Under the pieces are notes generated by a model, which saw nothing but the letters and a program-made list of their open reading frames with translations, made no database searches and was not told where the DNA came from. Below are positions 48,101 through 57,444 of a stretch of 64,000 bases of DNA, piece after piece. The number at the start of each line of letters is the position of its first letter. Within the stretch, counting starts at the first letter, position 1. The translations under genes and the position numbers were made by a program. The DNA is from Pseudomonas putida (GTDB taxonomy: Bacteria; Pseudomonadota; Gammaproteobacteria; Pseudomonadales; Pseudomonadaceae): assembly GCA_041879295.1 (NCBI GenBank), contig CP047152.1:1741501-1805500 (forward strand), given 5' to 3'.

Positions 48101-51100
48101 GCTCAAACCCTGGCCATCGGCCTGGACGTGGAGCAGACCCGACAGCTGTTGCAACTGGCCCCGGCGGCTTACCACACCCAGGTCAACGACCTGCTGTTGA
48201 CCGCACTGGCGCGGGCCTTGTGCCGCTGGAGCGGCGATGAAGAAGTGCTGGTGCAGCTCGAAGGCCATGGCCGTGACGGGTTGTTCGAAGACATGGACCT
48301 GACCCGCAGCGTCGGCTGGTTCACCAATGCCTACCCACTGAGCCTGCGTCCGCTGCCAGGTGAAGACGACGCGGCGCGGGCCGGTTCGATCAAGCGCATC
48401 AAGGAACAACTGCGCCATGTACCGCACAAGGGCCTGGGCTACGGCGTACTGCGCTACCTGGCGGATGCCGCCGGGCGCGAGCAGATGGCGGCCTTGCCGC
48501 AGGCGCGCATCACCTTCAACTACCTGGGCCAGTTCGACCAGCAGTTCGACAGTGCGGCCTTGTTCCAGCCCCTGGAAGCCCCGGCCGGGTTGGCGCATGA
48601 TCTCGATGCGCCGTTGCCCAACTGGTTGAGCGTCGATGGCCAGGTGTATGGCGGTGCTCTGCAACTGCGCTGGACCTTCAGCGCCGAGCGCTACGACCAG
48701 AAGACTATCGCGGGTCTGGCTGAGGGCTATCGTCAGGAGCTGCTGGCGCTGGTCGCGCATTGTCTGGCCGATGGCAATGGCAGCTTCACCCCATCGGACT
48801 TCCCGCTGGCGCACCTGACTCAGGAGCAGATCGACGCATTGCCGGTCCCGGCCGCGCAGATCGAGGACGTTTACCCGCTGACGCCGATGCAGGAAGGCAT
48901 GCTGTTGCACACCCTGCTGGAGCCGGGCACTGGCCTCTACTACATGCAGGACCGCTACCGCATCAACAGCGCGCTCGACCCCGAGCGTTTCGCCCAGGCC
49001 TGGCAGGCCGTGCTGGCGCGCCACGAAGCGTTGCGCGCCTCGTTCAGCTGGAACAGCGGCGAGGCGATGCTGCAGATCATCCACAAGCCGGGCAACCTGG
49101 CGGTGGACTACCAGGACTGGCGCGGCCTGGCCGACGATGCCCAGGAGCAGCGCCTGCAGGCCCTGCACAAGCAGGAGCGCGAGGCCGGCTTTGCCTTGCT
49201 CAGCGAGGCACCGTTCCATCTGCGCCTGGTGCGCGTGGCCGATGAACGCTACTGGTTCATGATGAGCAACCACCACATCCTTATCGATGCCTGGTGCCGC
49301 TCGCTGTTGATGAACGATTTCTTCGAGGTCTACCAGGCCCTTGGCGAAGGCCGTCAGGCCCAACTGCCGGTGCCGCCGCGTTACCGCGATTACATCGGTT
49401 GGCTGCAGCGCCAGGGCCTGGACGACGCACGCGCCTGGTGGCAGGCCAACCTGGCCGGCTTCGAACGTGCCACAGCCATCCCGAGCGACCGCCCGCTGCG
49501 CCATGACCACGCCGGTAGCGGCATGGTCGTCGGCGATTGTTATACCCGCCTTGAGGTGAATGATGGCGTGCGTCTGCGCGAGCTGGCCCAGGCCCATCAG
49601 CTCACCGTCAACACTTTCGCCCAGGCGGCCTGGGCCCTGGTGCTGTCGCGCTACAGCGGCGACCGCGACGTGGCCTTTGGCGTAACCGTGGCCGGGCGCC
49701 CGGTGAGCATGCCGCAGATGCAGCGCACCGTCGGCCTGTTCATCAACAGCGTGGCCCTGCGCGTGCAGTTGCCCGCGGCGGGTGAGCGTTGCAGCGTACG
49801 CCAGTGGCTGCAGGGCCTGCTGCAAAGCAACATGGAGCTGCGCGAGTACGAATACCTGCCGCTGGTGGCGATCCAGGCGTGCAGCGAGTTGCCCAAGGGC
49901 CAGCCGCTGTTCGACAGCCTGTTCGTGTTCGAGAATGCGCCGGTTGAAACCGCCGTGCTCGATCACGCCCAGCACCTGAACGCCAGCTCCGACTCGGGCC
50001 GTACCCACACCAACTTCCCGCTGACGGCGGTGTGTTACCCGGGTGATGACCTGGGCCTGCACCTGTCGTTTGACCAGCGCTACTTCGACTACCCGACCGT
50101 CGAGCGCCTGCTGGCCGAATTCAAGCGCCTGCTGCTGGCGCTGGTACAAGGCTTTGAAGGGGAGGTGAGCGAGCTACCGCTGTCGAGCGCCCAGGAGCAA
50201 GGCTTCCTGCTGGAGGACTGCAACCGGACCGAGCGGGTTTATCCACTTGAACAGAGCTACATCGCGCAGTTCGAAGCGCAGGTCGTGGCGCATCCACAGC
50301 GTACCGTGGCCCGCTGCCTGGAGGCATCCTATGACTACGCCAGGCTGAACCTGGCGGCCAACCGCCTGGGCCATGCGTTGGTGGCTGCCGGAGTCTGCGT
50401 GGACCAGCCAGTGGCACTGCTTGCCGAACGTGGGTTGCCGCTGCTGGGCATGATTGTCGGCAGCTTCAAGGCCGGCGCCGGCTACCTGCCGCTGGACCCG
50501 GGCCTGCCGGCGGCGCGCCTGCAAAGCATCATCCAGCTCAGCCGCACGCCAGTGTTGGTGTGCAGCGCGGCCTGCGCCGAGCAGGGACGGCAGTTGCTCG
50601 GTGAGCTGGAGGCTGCGCTGCGGCCGCAACTGCTGGTCTGGGAAGACGTCCAGGCCAACCCGATCGCAAGCCACAACCCGGGTATCCACAGTGGCCCGGA
50701 CAACCTCGCCTACGTGATCTACACCTCAGGCTCGACCGGTCTGCCGAAAGGGGTGATGGTCGAGCAGCGCGGCATGCTCAACAATCAGCTGAGCAAGGTG
50801 CCTTACCTGGCGCTGAGCGAGCAGGACGTGATCGCCCAGACCGCCTCGCAAAGCTTCGACATCTCGGTCTGGCAGTTCCTGGCTGCGCCGCTGTTCGGCG
50901 CCAAGGTAGAGATCGTGCCAAATGCCATCGCCCACGACCCGCAAGGCCTGCTGGCGCACGTGCAGGCCACCGGCATCACCGTGCTGGAGAGCGTGCCGTC
51001 CCTGATCCAGGGCATGCTGGCCAGCGACCACCAGGCCCTCGACGGCCTACGCTGGATGCTGCCGACCGGCGAGGCCATGTCACCGGAGCTGGCGGCGCAG

Positions 51101-52099
51101 TGGCTGCAGCGCTACCCGCAGATCGGCCTGGTCAATGCCTATGGCCCGGCGGAGTGCTCGGATGACGTGGCGTTCTTCCGCGTCGATTCCGCCTCGACCC
51201 AAGGCAGCTACCTGCCCATCGGTACGCCAACGGACAACAACCGCCTGTACCTGTTCGGCGAGGAACAGAAGCTGGTGCCGCTGGGGGCGGTGGGCGAACT
51301 GTGCGTGGCGGGTACGGGTGTAGGCCGTGGCTACGTCGGTGACCCGGTGCGCACGGCACTGGCGTTCATTCCTCACCCTTACGGGGCACCGGGAGAGCGC
51401 CTGTACCGTACCGGTGACCTGGCGCGGCAACGCCCGGACGGCGTGCTGGAATATGTCGGGCGCATCGACCACCAGGTGAAGATTCGCGGCTATCGCATTG
51501 AGCTGGGCGAAATCGAGGCCCGGCTGCATGAGCAAGCGGAAATTCGCGATGCCGCCGTGGCGGTGCAGGAGGGCGTGAACGGCAAGTATCTGGTTGGCTA
51601 CCTGGTGGCGCACCAAGGCGTCAGTGCCGATGCCGCGTTGCTGGAGCAGGTCAAGCAACGACTGCGTGCCGAGTTGCCGGAGTACATGGTGCCGTTGCAT
51701 TGGGGCTGGTTCGACAGCTTGCCGCACAACGCCAACGGCAAGCTCGACCGCAAGGCCCTGCCAGCCATCGACATCGGCGTGCAGCATAGCCAGGCCTATC
51801 AGGCGCCACGTAACGACCTGGAGGATGTGTTGGCGGGCATCTGGGCCGATGTGCTCAAAGCCGAGCGGGTGGGGGTGTACGACAACTTCTTCGAGCTGGG
51901 CGGCCATTCATTGCTGGCCACGCAGATCGCTTCGCGGGTGCAGAAGCAGCTACAGCTGAGCGTGCCGCTGCGGGCGATGTTCGAGTGCAGCACGGTGGAG
52001 GCGTTGGCCGAGTATGTACAGGGGCTGCAGGGCAGTGCGCTGGATGATGACAAGGTCGACCGGCTCAGTGACCTGATGGCGGAGCTGGAGGGGCTGTGA
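39146..52099 (+). CDS. pvdL: Pyoverdine chromophore non-ribosomal peptide synthetase PvdL
   Basis: PvdL starts pyoverdine assembly. The 4317 residues hold: acyl-AMP ligase ([13 protein letters not shown] near 171) and carrier (GGNS near 612); condensation (HHIVADG near 800), adenylation ([11 protein letters not shown] near 1273) and carrier (GGHS near 1654); condensation (HHIVTEG near 1850), adenylation ([11 protein letters not shown] near 2328) and carrier (GGDS near 2723); epimerisation (HHLVVDG near 2904); condensation (HHILIDAW near 3373), adenylation ([11 protein letters not shown] near 3858) and final carrier (GGHS near 4249). There is no thioesterase, as expected for the first synthetase, which acylates and joins Glu, D-Tyr and Dab in known systems. 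ATG 39146 (AGGA upstream) starts MTDAFELPL; the frame opens earlier in the promoter region. The frame is unbroken for 13 kb. Confidence 0.96.
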   Translation: MTDAFELPLSLVQALAQRAAQTPDRIALRFLSDAPGEQAVLSYRDLDQRARTIAAALQARASFGDRAVLLFPSGPDYVAAFFGCLYAGVIAVPAYPPESARQHHQERLLSIIADAGPRLLLTVAALHDHLQGLEVLAADDTPELLAVDGLDPALAATWREPALKGEDIAFLQYTSGSTALPKGVQVSHGNLVANEQLIRQGFGIDLNPDDVIVSWLPLYHDMGLIGGLLQPIFSGVPCVLMSPGFFLARPLRWLQAISDYGGTISGGPDFAYRLCSERVSEASLAGLDLSRWRVAYSGSEPIRQDSLATFADKFQACGFDPHSFFASYGLAEATLFVSGSRRGQGIPALELDAKAFAANRAEPGTGSVLMSCGFPQPGHAIRIVEPQQLQVLGDNQVGEIWAGGPSIALGYWRNPEASARTFVEMDGQTWLRTGDLGFMREGEVFVTGRLKDMLIVRGQNLYPQDLEKTLEREVQVLRKGRVAVFAVEHQGEEGIGVAVEVSRNVQKALKPQDLIKTLRQVIADACRQAPAVVLLLNPGALPKTSSGKLQRAACRLRMDDGSLDCYARFPEASEAGAGATAGDELQARIAGVWREILKVEAVVADDHFLLLGGNSIAATQATARLADELGIDLSLRMLFEAPVLADYSKAVAQVIADGAAGTAAITTLERAQALPQSLAQNRLWLLWQLDPQSAAYNIPAGLHLRGELDVDALKVAFQALVARHESLRTVFSEENGQALQRILPQQPFSLHRLDLEGHSPEQVAAQRETEARQPFDLSQGPLLRVTLARLDDEDHQLWVTLHHIVADGWSLNILLDEFAKLYAAHCQGLEANLAPLPLGYADYGSWQRQWLAEGEAERQLQYWQARLGDELPVLDLCTDHPRASQRDHRAARFSLKVPAMLTEALKGLAREQQASLFMVLLAGWQALLHRYSGQPDIRVGVPNANRPRMETQGLVGFFINTQVLRAQFDGRLSFAQLLAQVRQATLEAQANQDLPFEQLVEALPEAREQGLFQVMFNHQQRDLSALRRLPGLLAEELPWHSREAKFDLQLHSEEDHLGRLSLALDYAAELFEASTVERLAHHLLVLLEQACAAPQQALGEVQLLDEHGRAQLLGWGQAEAAAAQHLLVEQLNEQARLTPQRTALIWDGGSLDYAGLHQQANRLAHYLRDKGVGPDTCVAIAIERSPQLLVGLLAILKAGGAYVPLDVDYPAERLAYMLADCDARLLLSHSSLLGKLPQVDGVSAIALDQLHLDSWPSHAPGLHLHGDNLAYVIYTSGSTGQPKGVGNTHAALAERLQWMQATYVLNDSDVLMQKAPISFDVSVWECFWPLVTGCKLVLAGPGEHRDPQRIAALVQAHGVTTLHFVPPLLQVFVQEPQAGACSSLRRVFSGGEALSATLRDRVLQVLPQVQLHNRYGPTETAINVTHWHCQVADGERSPIGRPLGNVLCRVLDDELELSAPGVPGELYLGGAGLARGYLGRPGLTAERFVPQADGNGQRLYRSGDRARWQVQLEALEYLGRLDQQVKVRGFRVEPEEVQACLLAQAGVEQALVLIHKDAVGAQLVGYYSGSAQPAEVLAVLAEQLPAYMVPAQLIPLAQMPLGPSGKVDRKALPAPVWQQREHVEPRTELQQQVAAIWRDVLNLPRIGLQDDFFALGGHSLLATQIVSRTRQACDVELPLKALFEASELGAFCAEIAHLRAAGERNLQGAIARVDRRQAVPLSYSQQRMWFLWQMEPDSPAYNVGGMARLRGTLHIDAFERALQALIVRHETLRTTFPSIDGVPYQCVAEDSGLHLDWQDFSALSVDARQQRLQQLADDQAHQPFDLERGPLLRACLVKADEREHFFVLTLHHIVTEGWAMDIFARELGELYEAFVDDRESPLAPLPVQYLDYSVWQRQWLESGEGARQLAYWKARLGDEHPVLALPADRPRPAVQSHRGELYRFDLDPALVARVHAFNSQRGLTLFMTMTATLAALLHRYSGQRDLRIGAPVANRIRPESEGLIGAFLNTQVLRCELDGQMTAAQLLEQMRQAAIEGQSHQDLPFDQLVEALQPPRSSAYNPLFQVMCNVQRWAFQQSRSLAGMQVDYLVNDASATKFDLYLEVTDLDGRLGCCLTYSRDLFDEPRIARMAEHWQQLLVGLLDNPQQRLCELPMLSSAEQQVLVGQLQGKHDFDLDQTLHGLFAAQAARTPQAGALTFAGQHMTYAELDQQANRLARALRERGVGPQVRVGLALERSLEMVVGLLAILKAGGAYVPLDPEYPLDRLRYMIEDSRIGLLLSQRALLQAVGELPEGVASWSLEDDAASLAAYSDAPLDNLSLPQHQAYLIYTSGSTGKPKGVVVSHGEFAMHCQAVIAAFGMRSDDCELHFYSINFDAASERLWAPLLCGARVVLRAQGQWGAEEICQLVREQQVSILGFTPSYGSQLAQYLGGQGEQLPVRLVITGGEALTGEHLQRIRQAFVPQLFFNAYGPTETVVMPLACQAPEALPADLGSVPIGRVIGSRTAYILDEDLALLPQGGIGELYVGGAGLAQGYHDRPGLTAERFVADPFSAEGGRLYRTGDLVRLGTDGLVEYLGRADQQVKIRGFRIELGEIESRLQAHDDVDEAVVQALDLPGGKQLVGYLVCRQATGGSEAQNLLREAVKADARQHLPDYMVPAHLVLLDSLPLMGNGKLDRRALPLPDLEQARQQYQAPGNEVEAQLAQIWRDVLNVARVGVQDNFFELGGDSILSIQVVSRARQAGLQFTPRDLFQHQTIQTLAAVVQLSEAVSTVEQGLRQGQAGLTPIQHWFFDSDVPKPQHWNQAVLLEPRQPLDEATLEQALAALVQHHDSLRLRFSDAQGRWQAQYAQPGAEQLLWGATVADFNDCQALYTDVQRSLDLQQGPLLRALLVRDGQGTQRLLLAIHHLVVDGVSWRVLLEDLQALYRGQPLPAKTHAVSDWAARLVSYAGSDSLRDELAWWQGQLGGVRRELPCDHPQGGNLHRDAQTLAIGLDVEQTRQLLQLAPAAYHTQVNDLLLTALARALCRWSGDEEVLVQLEGHGRDGLFEDMDLTRSVGWFTNAYPLSLRPLPGEDDAARAGSIKRIKEQLRHVPHKGLGYGVLRYLADAAGREQMAALPQARITFNYLGQFDQQFDSAALFQPLEAPAGLAHDLDAPLPNWLSVDGQVYGGALQLRWTFSAERYDQKTIAGLAEGYRQELLALVAHCLADGNGSFTPSDFPLAHLTQEQIDALPVPAAQIEDVYPLTPMQEGMLLHTLLEPGTGLYYMQDRYRINSALDPERFAQAWQAVLARHEALRASFSWNSGEAMLQIIHKPGNLAVDYQDWRGLADDAQEQRLQALHKQEREAGFALLSEAPFHLRLVRVADERYWFMMSNHHILIDAWCRSLLMNDFFEVYQALGEGRQAQLPVPPRYRDYIGWLQRQGLDDARAWWQANLAGFERATAIPSDRPLRHDHAGSGMVVGDCYTRLEVNDGVRLRELAQAHQLTVNTFAQAAWALVLSRYSGDRDVAFGVTVAGRPVSMPQMQRTVGLFINSVALRVQLPAAGERCSVRQWLQGLLQSNMELREYEYLPLVAIQACSELPKGQPLFDSLFVFENAPVETAVLDHAQHLNASSDSGRTHTNFPLTAVCYPGDDLGLHLSFDQRYFDYPTVERLLAEFKRLLLALVQGFEGEVSELPLSSAQEQGFLLEDCNRTERVYPLEQSYIAQFEAQVVAHPQRTVARCLEASYDYARLNLAANRLGHALVAAGVCVDQPVALLAERGLPLLGMIVGSFKAGAGYLPLDPGLPAARLQSIIQLSRTPVLVCSAACAEQGRQLLGELEAALRPQLLVWEDVQANPIASHNPGIHSGPDNLAYVIYTSGSTGLPKGVMVEQRGMLNNQLSKVPYLALSEQDVIAQTASQSFDISVWQFLAAPLFGAKVEIVPNAIAHDPQGLLAHVQATGITVLESVPSLIQGMLASDHQALDGLRWMLPTGEAMSPELAAQWLQRYPQIGLVNAYGPAECSDDVAFFRVDSASTQGSYLPIGTPTDNNRLYLFGEEQKLVPLGAVGELCVAGTGVGRGYVGDPVRTALAFIPHPYGAPGERLYRTGDLARQRPDGVLEYVGRIDHQVKIRGYRIELGEIEARLHEQAEIRDAAVAVQEGVNGKYLVGYLVAHQGVSADAALLEQVKQRLRAELPEYMVPLHWGWFDSLPHNANGKLDRKALPAIDIGVQHSQAYQAPRNDLEDVLAGIWADVLKAERVGVYDNFFELGGHSLLATQIASRVQKQLQLSVPLRAMFECSTVEALAEYVQGLQGSALDDDKVDRLSDLMAELEGL

Positions 52100-52104
52100 T
52101 GGGC

Positions 52105-52123
52105 AGGGGCGCTTGGCGCCCCT
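52105..52123 (+). terminator. Hairpin after pvdL
   Basis: AGGGGCGC pairs perfectly with GCGCCCCT around TTG, five bases after the pvdL stop. Only a short TTT follows, so termination may be partial. Confidence 0.55.
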
Positions 52124-52145
52124 TTCAATGGTCACGGTACTAAGA

Positions 52146-52350
52146 CTATGTGAGAAGAGACGTCGCGATCACCGCATAGAACAAGCCAGTGAGACCATGC
52201 CGGCAGTCACTGGTTTTTCCGCCAGAGAGGAGGAAGCGCAGCGGTGTCACGTTGGCGTCGCAGAGCATGTGGATTTTGGTTGTCAGGCCACTACGACTGG
52301 GTTCTAGAGCGTAATCGGCAGGCTCATCAGGCGGCCTTTTTCGAGCGCCA
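52146..52350 (-). pseudogene. Remnant of an IS5-family transposase
   Basis: The minus strand reads RPPDEPADYALEPSRSGLTT followed by KIHMLCDANVTPLRFLLSGG and KTSDCRHG, ending at TAG 52146. This is the internal block of IS5-type DDE transposases (G-G-L-T-T-K-I-H-x-L-x-D, then P-L-R-F-L-L-x-G-G). Both ends are missing, no terminal repeats are seen, and no start codon precedes it. It lies between pvdL and the RHS gene and marks a place where foreign DNA has entered. Confidence 0.7.
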
Positions 52351-52495
52351 GGTGACGAACTGCTGCCCGATCTCAGGAAAATTGAAAGTCATTCACGGTT
52401 TACCTACCATTTTTACCAGTTCCCCCTATCTTTGCGAGGGATTCAATATGGGTAACCGCGTATCCTATTTACTCCGGAGATATGGAGCTACCAGC

Positions 52496-53452
52496 ATGGA
52501 AAGTTCATCAAACTCGTCTTTCTTCTATCAGGGGAGGTCCCTTGTTTCGATGATGCAGGGGAACCAGCTTCGCTCCGTTTTTCGGACGCCTGATATGCCC
52601 TTGGCCGAGCAACGAGTCGATGGTGGTGAGGCATACCATCTGTTCTCGACAGACGGCAAGGCCTCGGTGCTGTCAGTGCAGGAAACTGATAAAGGGGAAC
52701 AGCACGCATACTCTGTATACGGCCACGATCCGAAATTACCGTCAACGCTTACGTTACTAGGCTTCAATGGCGAAGCTTTCACTCTGGTTTCGGGTTGCTA
52801 TGCACTAGGCAATGGCTATCGATCATTCAATCCCACTTTGATGCGGTTCACCTCGCCTGATAGGCTGAGCCCGTTTGGAAAGGGAGGGGTAAATGCGTAC
52901 TGTTATTGCAGTTGCGATCCTGTCAATAATGTGGACCCCAGCGGCCGGATGATGCGCAGGATAAGCCCTGTTTTGATACCGAAGCCGGTCAGTATCATAA
53001 TTCCCAAGTCGGTCATTACAATCAATTCCATAAATGAGCCTGATATATTCTCTAAAGTCATCAGTTATCTAGACCTGCGTAGTGCGGCGGCACTTTCAAG
53101 GGTCAATAAACATGTTTACAGTATGACCAGGGCGGCCTTTTCTAAGATGGAGGTTTCGCTGAGTGATCCTGAAAAATTGCTCGCTGCCTCGCAAAAGGGT
53201 ACCGTCGGGCCGGGTGTTGGCCAATCCTATGAACTTTTGGTAAAAAGGCCAGATATAAAACTTCCTCCCCAGTCAAAGCATGATGGTGCGAGGGAGCAAC
53301 TTATACGAGATATTGATGCCGCCAGAAAATTTCGCGCGGCTCAACGAAGCAGGTTATCTTCGTTCGACTCGTCGTCGGGATCAGACTCCGAGGATGAGCT
53401 CCAACGCATTAGTCAAGGAATACGCAAAGCGATGAATGGCCCGCAGTTGTAG
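52496..53452 (+). CDS. RHS repeat-associated core protein with a C-terminal F-box-like segment
   Basis: A 318-residue protein. Residues about 65-165 hold the RHS core end (SVYGHDPKLPSTLTLLGFNG, LGNGYRSFNPTLMRFTSPDR, LSPFGKGGVNAYCYC, DPVNNVDPSG), the part that normally encloses and releases a variable toxin. After DPSGR the sequence switches to a unique tail. Residues near 178-215 read NEPDIFSKVISYLDLRSAAA and LSRVNKHVYSMTRA, like an F-box (L-P-x-E-I-x-x-x-I-L-x-Y-L-D). I choose ATG 52496 (GGAG eight bases before; MESSSNSSFFYQGR is usual for short P. putida RHS proteins); ATG 52448 also has a site. The tail is AT-richer than the neighbours, suggesting transfer. Whether it is secreted is unknown. 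Confidence 0.82.
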   Translation: MESSSNSSFFYQGRSLVSMMQGNQLRSVFRTPDMPLAEQRVDGGEAYHLFSTDGKASVLSVQETDKGEQHAYSVYGHDPKLPSTLTLLGFNGEAFTLVSGCYALGNGYRSFNPTLMRFTSPDRLSPFGKGGVNAYCYCSCDPVNNVDPSGRMMRRISPVLIPKPVSIIIPKSVITINSINEPDIFSKVISYLDLRSAAALSRVNKHVYSMTRAAFSKMEVSLSDPEKLLAASQKGTVGPGVGQSYELLVKRPDIKLPPQSKHDGAREQLIRDIDAARKFRAAQRSRLSSFDSSSGSDSEDELQRISQGIRKAMNGPQL

Positions 53453-53561
53453 GAGCAACCGCGGGTTTGGTCGGGATGCCTGTATCGATGAGTCTGTGGT
53501 TGAGGATTCAACCGCGAATAGGTCCGTACACGTTCAGACACTCTCCCCGACGATCTTACAG

Positions 53562-54320
53562 TCAGCGCTTGCCCAGAATCTTCCCAAGCATCTCCGGCCG
53601 TGGTGCCCCTTGCTGGCTTTGCAGGTTGCCTTGCTCATCCTGATAGAAAATGGCTGGGGTCGCCTGCAACCCCATCTCTTCCATCAACGCCATGTTCGCC
53701 GCCAGCTTCTGTTGCACAGCCTCTGGCACCTGTTCCAGCGCCTTCAGGGTGCTGGCCTTGCCGGCCTTCTCGTGCTGTTGCAGTGCCTTGGCCGGGTCTT
53801 TCGCCGCCAGCAGCGCCGCCGACTTGCCCGGGCTGTCTTCGCGGATGATGCCGACCATGATATGGCGCAACTGCACCTTGCCCGACTCCACCCAGGGCCG
53901 CGCCTGTTCCCAGAACATGTTGCAGTACGGGCAGTTCGGGTCGCTGAACAGGTACACCTTGCGCGGCGCATCGGCCTTGCCGTCGGCGATCCACGCGGTC
54001 TTTTCCATTTTCGCCCAGATTTCCTTGCTCATCGGCGCGTATACCAGCTTTTGCAGCGGCTCGGCGCTCAGGTCCTTGCCCTGTTCGTCGAACAGGCTGC
54101 CGACCAGCACGTGCTTGCCGTCGGCGGTCAGGTAGAGGGCCAGGGCGTTGTTCTGGTACTCGGCGGCATAACCGCGCAGGCCGTTGGGCGCATCGAAGCT
54201 GCCCTTGATCACGGCGCCCTTGGCTTGCAGTTGCTGAACCGCCTTGGGCAGTTCTTCGGCCTGCAGGGCAGGGGAGGCCAGCAGGGCCAGGGACAGGGGC
54301 AGCAGTGCAGTCAATCGCAT
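53562..54320 (-). CDS. dsbG: Thiol:disulfide interchange protein DsbG
   Basis: A periplasmic disulfide isomerase/chaperone of 252 residues. A signal peptide (MRLTALLPLSLALLASPALQ then AEELP) is followed by an N-terminal dimerisation domain and a thioredoxin fold with the active site NCPYC near residue 125 and the cis-proline segment TPAIFYQDEQG. ATG 54320 matches the signal peptide; the frame is open 11 codons further. It is the last gene of a dsbD-tlpA-dsbG operon and receives electrons from DsbD in known systems. Confidence 0.93.
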   Translation of the reverse strand: MRLTALLPLSLALLASPALQAEELPKAVQQLQAKGAVIKGSFDAPNGLRGYAAEYQNNALALYLTADGKHVLVGSLFDEQGKDLSAEPLQKLVYAPMSKEIWAKMEKTAWIADGKADAPRKVYLFSDPNCPYCNMFWEQARPWVESGKVQLRHIMVGIIREDSPGKSAALLAAKDPAKALQQHEKAGKASTLKALEQVPEAVQQKLAANMALMEEMGLQATPAIFYQDEQGNLQSQQGAPRPEMLGKILGKR

Positions 54321-54321
54321 G

Positions 54322-55158
54322 TCAGTTTCCTTGTGCGGCAGGGGCGGGCGCAATGGCCCGGTCGAAAGGTTCCAGGGCGTGGCGCAGGCTGGCCCGGGAC
54401 AGTTCGCCCAGGTGGCTGCCGACCAGACGCCCGTTGGCGTCGTAGAACAGGGTGGTGGGCAAGGCCATGGAGCCGACGCGCTGGGCCAGCAGGCCGGTGC
54501 CGTCGAACAGCACGTGTGTCAGGCTCAGGCCGGTGGTGGCGAGGAAGGTGCTGACGTTTTCCGGGGTCTCTCCCTGATTGACGAACAGGAAGGTCACGTG
54601 CGGGTAAGCGCTTTGTGCCTGTTGCAGCACGGGCATCTCACGCCGACACGGTGGGCACCAGGTGGCCCAGATGTTGATGACCAGCGGCTTGCCGCGGTAG
54701 CTGTGCAATGCCACGGCCTGGCCGTCGGCGTTGCGCAGGCTCAGGTCGGGCAGCTCGGTGCCTTTGCTGTAGAGGTGGCCGCCGAGGCTGGCCAGGCCCC
54801 AGAACAGTGCCCCGCTGAACAGCGCCCAGCCTAGCGGGCGGCGCAGGCCGGGGTGGCGCCAGCCCTGCCACAGGGCTCCGAGCACGATGCCGGCAAGGCC
54901 CGACCAGAACAGGAAGCCGCCATCGCGAATGTCGATGATTTGCAGCGGGTCGTCCTGATACATCGGCCAGTAGGCCAGCACGAAGCCGGCGCGGGCACAC
55001 AGCAGGCCGATCAGGAACAGGTTGAACAGCGCCGATTCCGGGCTCTCGCCGCCACGTCGGGCAACCCACCAGCCGACAATGCTGGCAATCACCAGGGCGG
55101 TGAGCATCAGCAGGTGGTTGAGGGCCATGGTCAGGGGCCCGAGTGTTATGGTCAGCAT
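54322..55158 (-). CDS. Membrane-anchored thioredoxin (TlpA-like) with Lgt-like N-terminal region
   Basis: 278 residues in two parts. The N-terminal ~130 residues have four or so membrane helices with ALFNLFLIGLLCARAGFVLA and DIRDGGFLFWSGLAG, reminiscent of the prolipoprotein diacylglyceryl transferase fold but too short to be that enzyme. The C-terminal part is a TlpA/ResA thioredoxin with active site WATWCPPCRREMPVL near 175 and cis-Pro in MALPTTLFYD. It probably reduces or guards thiols in the periplasm using electrons from DsbD, whose gene overlaps it by one base at 55158. Its stop is one base from the dsbG start, so translation is coupled. Confidence 0.85.
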   Translation of the reverse strand: MLTITLGPLTMALNHLLMLTALVIASIVGWWVARRGGESPESALFNLFLIGLLCARAGFVLAYWPMYQDDPLQIIDIRDGGFLFWSGLAGIVLGALWQGWRHPGLRRPLGWALFSGALFWGLASLGGHLYSKGTELPDLSLRNADGQAVALHSYRGKPLVINIWATWCPPCRREMPVLQQAQSAYPHVTFLFVNQGETPENVSTFLATTGLSLTHVLFDGTGLLAQRVGSMALPTTLFYDANGRLVGSHLGELSRASLRHALEPFDRAIAPAPAAQGN

Positions 55159-56873
55159 CAGCCTTGGCTCCTGGTCTGGGCCCAGTGTTGCTGGAACGCT
55201 GCTGCATCAACTTCACCGGTGATGCGCCGCGCGCGTCGTTCTTCGCCTTCCGGGCCGATCCAGATGATGCTAGGCGGGCCGGGTACCTGGTAGCGCTGCA
55301 GCAGGGCCTTGCTGGCCGGGCTGTCGGCGGTCACGTCCAGGCGCAGCAGGTGCACGTTGGCCAGGCCGGCCTGCACGTCGCTGCGGGCGAACACCTGTTT
55401 TTCCATGACCTTGCACGACACGCACCAATCGGCATAGTAGTCGAGCATCACCCACTGGCCGCGGGCTTTGGCCGCATCCAGCTCACGTTGCAGGTCTTCG
55501 GGGCGGCTGACGGTGACGAAACTGTCTTCGGCATGCAGGCCAGCGGCCGCTGTGCTGTCCCCCCCCGTGAACGGGCGTAGCGGCTGCCAGAGGTCGTCGC
55601 CGCCGGCTGCCGCACCGACCAGCAACAGGCCGCCCCACAGGGCGCCCAACAGCGGTACGGCGCGCAACGCCGGCAGGCGCTGCAGGCCCGGCCAGGCGGC
55701 CCAGGCCAGGGCGATCAGCCAGGCGCCGCTCAGTGCCAGCAGCAAGGTAGCGGGCAGCAGGCTGCGCACGGTGTACAGCGCCATGGCCAGGAACACGAAG
55801 CCGAACACACCCTTGACCCGGTTCATCCATGCACCTGGGCGCGGCAGATAACGGTTGCCCAGGGTTACCAGCAACAGCATCGGCACGCCCATGCCCAGGC
55901 CGAGGCTGAACAGCACCAAGGCCCCTTGCAGCACGTCGCCGCTCTGGGCGATGTACAGCAGTGCGCCGGCCAGTGGTGCGGTCATGCACGGACCGAGCAG
56001 CAGGCCAGACAACGCGCCCAGCAACGCCGCGCCATACAGGTTGCCGCCACGGGTACCTTGCCCGGCGCGGTCCAGGCGGTCGCGCACGACGGCGGGTAAT
56101 TGCAGTTCAAAGGCACCGAACATCGGCAGCGCCAGCAACACGAACAGGCCCGCCAGGCTGCCCAGCAGCCAGGGTTGCTGCAGCCAGGCCTGAAGGCTGG
56201 CGCCCAGCAGCGCGGCAACCACACCCAGGGCGGCGTACACCAGCGCCATGCTCAGCACATACACCCCCGCCAGCAGCCAGCCGCGCCGGGCACTGGCGCC
56301 ATTGCCCAGCACCAGCCCGGCAAGGATCGGCAGCATCGGCAGCGAGCAGGGGGTGAAGGCCAGCAGGAGTCCAAGGCCGAAGAACGCCAGCAGGCTCCAG
56401 GCCAGGTGGCCTTGCTGAAGGTTACTGGCCAAGGCCTGGTCGCTGGCTTGCTCGGCGCCTGGCGCCACACTGCCGCCCAGGTCGATCAGCGTGGTTTGCG
56501 GGGGGTAGCACAGGCCGGCGTCGGCGCAGCCCTGCCAGCCCAGGCGCAATTGGCCCTGGGCAGTGGCCGGCAGCAGCAGTTCGAGCTGGTCGCGGTACAC
56601 CGCGCTGTCACCGAAGAACTCGTCATGGTGGTTGAGCGCTGGCGGCAGCTGCGGGTGTTGCTCTGCAGGCAGGCCGTCGAACTTCAGGCGCTTCTGGTAC
56701 AGGTAGTACCCCTGCTTGATCTGGAAGTACAGGCGCATCTGGCCGTCGGCCTGGCGGTCGTGGGTGAGCACGAAGGCTTGGTCAACCGGCAGGAAGTCTG
56801 GTTTCACGTCGAACGGGTTGGCTTGCAACGGGCCGGCCAGTAGTAGTGTGAGGAAGAGCAGGAGAACGCGCAT
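55158..56873 (-). CDS. dsbD: Thiol:disulfide interchange protein DsbD
   Basis: DsbD carries electrons from cytosolic thioredoxin across the inner membrane to periplasmic DsbC/DsbG and TlpA-type proteins. The 571 residues show all three parts: signal peptide and immunoglobulin-like alpha domain with the cysteine pair in CADAGLCYPP near 115-121; a membrane beta domain with eight helices and its cysteines in FTPCSLPMLPIL and LGPCMTAPLAG; and a thioredoxin-like gamma domain with YADWCVSCKVMEKQ near 480. All six redox cysteines are present. The run of nine C at 55559-55567 does not break the frame. Confidence 0.95.
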   Translation of the reverse strand: MRVLLLFLTLLLAGPLQANPFDVKPDFLPVDQAFVLTHDRQADGQMRLYFQIKQGYYLYQKRLKFDGLPAEQHPQLPPALNHHDEFFGDSAVYRDQLELLLPATAQGQLRLGWQGCADAGLCYPPQTTLIDLGGSVAPGAEQASDQALASNLQQGHLAWSLLAFFGLGLLLAFTPCSLPMLPILAGLVLGNGASARRGWLLAGVYVLSMALVYAALGVVAALLGASLQAWLQQPWLLGSLAGLFVLLALPMFGAFELQLPAVVRDRLDRAGQGTRGGNLYGAALLGALSGLLLGPCMTAPLAGALLYIAQSGDVLQGALVLFSLGLGMGVPMLLLVTLGNRYLPRPGAWMNRVKGVFGFVFLAMALYTVRSLLPATLLLALSGAWLIALAWAAWPGLQRLPALRAVPLLGALWGGLLLVGAAAGGDDLWQPLRPFTGGDSTAAAGLHAEDSFVTVSRPEDLQRELDAAKARGQWVMLDYYADWCVSCKVMEKQVFARSDVQAGLANVHLLRLDVTADSPASKALLQRYQVPGPPSIIWIGPEGEERRARRITGEVDAAAFQQHWAQTRSQG

Positions 56874-56990
56874 GTCTTCGCCTTGGCAAATCGGGGAATG
56901 GGGCCATGCTGGCTGGGGTTGATTAAATGAAGGTTAACGCTGGTTTTTGGGCTGGGAGAGCATAAGGGCTTACAGGGGTTCGTCGCGGCA

Positions 56991-57245
56991 TTTTCAGCGC
57001 CTGGGGGATCGAGCGCCGCCCGCGCGGCGCATCGCGAGCTGCGCTCGCTCCTACGTTTGTTTCGGGCCAGTTATTTCTGTGAAATTTGCGCGCGTACGCC
57101 TTGGCGCATGGCGCGATATCGCGTCGTACAAACAAAGCGGTCGCGCGCGCCTGTAACAGGCGTTACTGGCCAAAAACAAACGTAGGAGCGAGCGCAGCTC
57201 GCGATGCGCCGCGCGGGCGGCGCTCGATCCCCCAGGCGCTGAAAA
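56991..57245. repeat. Large inverted-repeat element, copy B (perfect 72-base arms)
   Basis: The arm 56991-57062 (TTTTCAGCGCCTGGGGGATC ... TTTGTTT) is the exact reverse complement of 57174-57245. Pairing continues with three mismatches through GGCCAGT. From GATCGAGCGCC inward the arms are the same sequence as copy A at 32065-32291, and the centres share long stretches (CGCCTTGGCGCATG, GCGGTCGCGCGCGCCTG). Copy B is longer by an outer CAGCGCCTGGGG extension. It sits between divergent dsbD and the molybdenum hydroxylase operon. Confidence 0.93.
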
Positions 57246-57444
57246 CCCCAGGCGCTGCCCCCCCAGGCGAACACCTACCAGCCCCCCCCAATCCCGCCCG
57301 TCACCCCAGACACACCGCGACATATTGTCGGCTTGACTTTGCCTATGCCCACCCAATTGCTGTAAAGTTGACGCACGAGTCAGCTTTCCCGCCAGTACTA
57401 GAATCAAAAACAGGGCAGACCCCCTGCTGCCCAGAGGATCCAAC

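Noticed and set aside
47600..50149. 849-codon open frame on the minus strand within pvdL
   Set aside because: It is the antisense of a GC-rich NRPS coding frame, which leaves antisense frames open by codon bias. No motif or ribosome site supports it.
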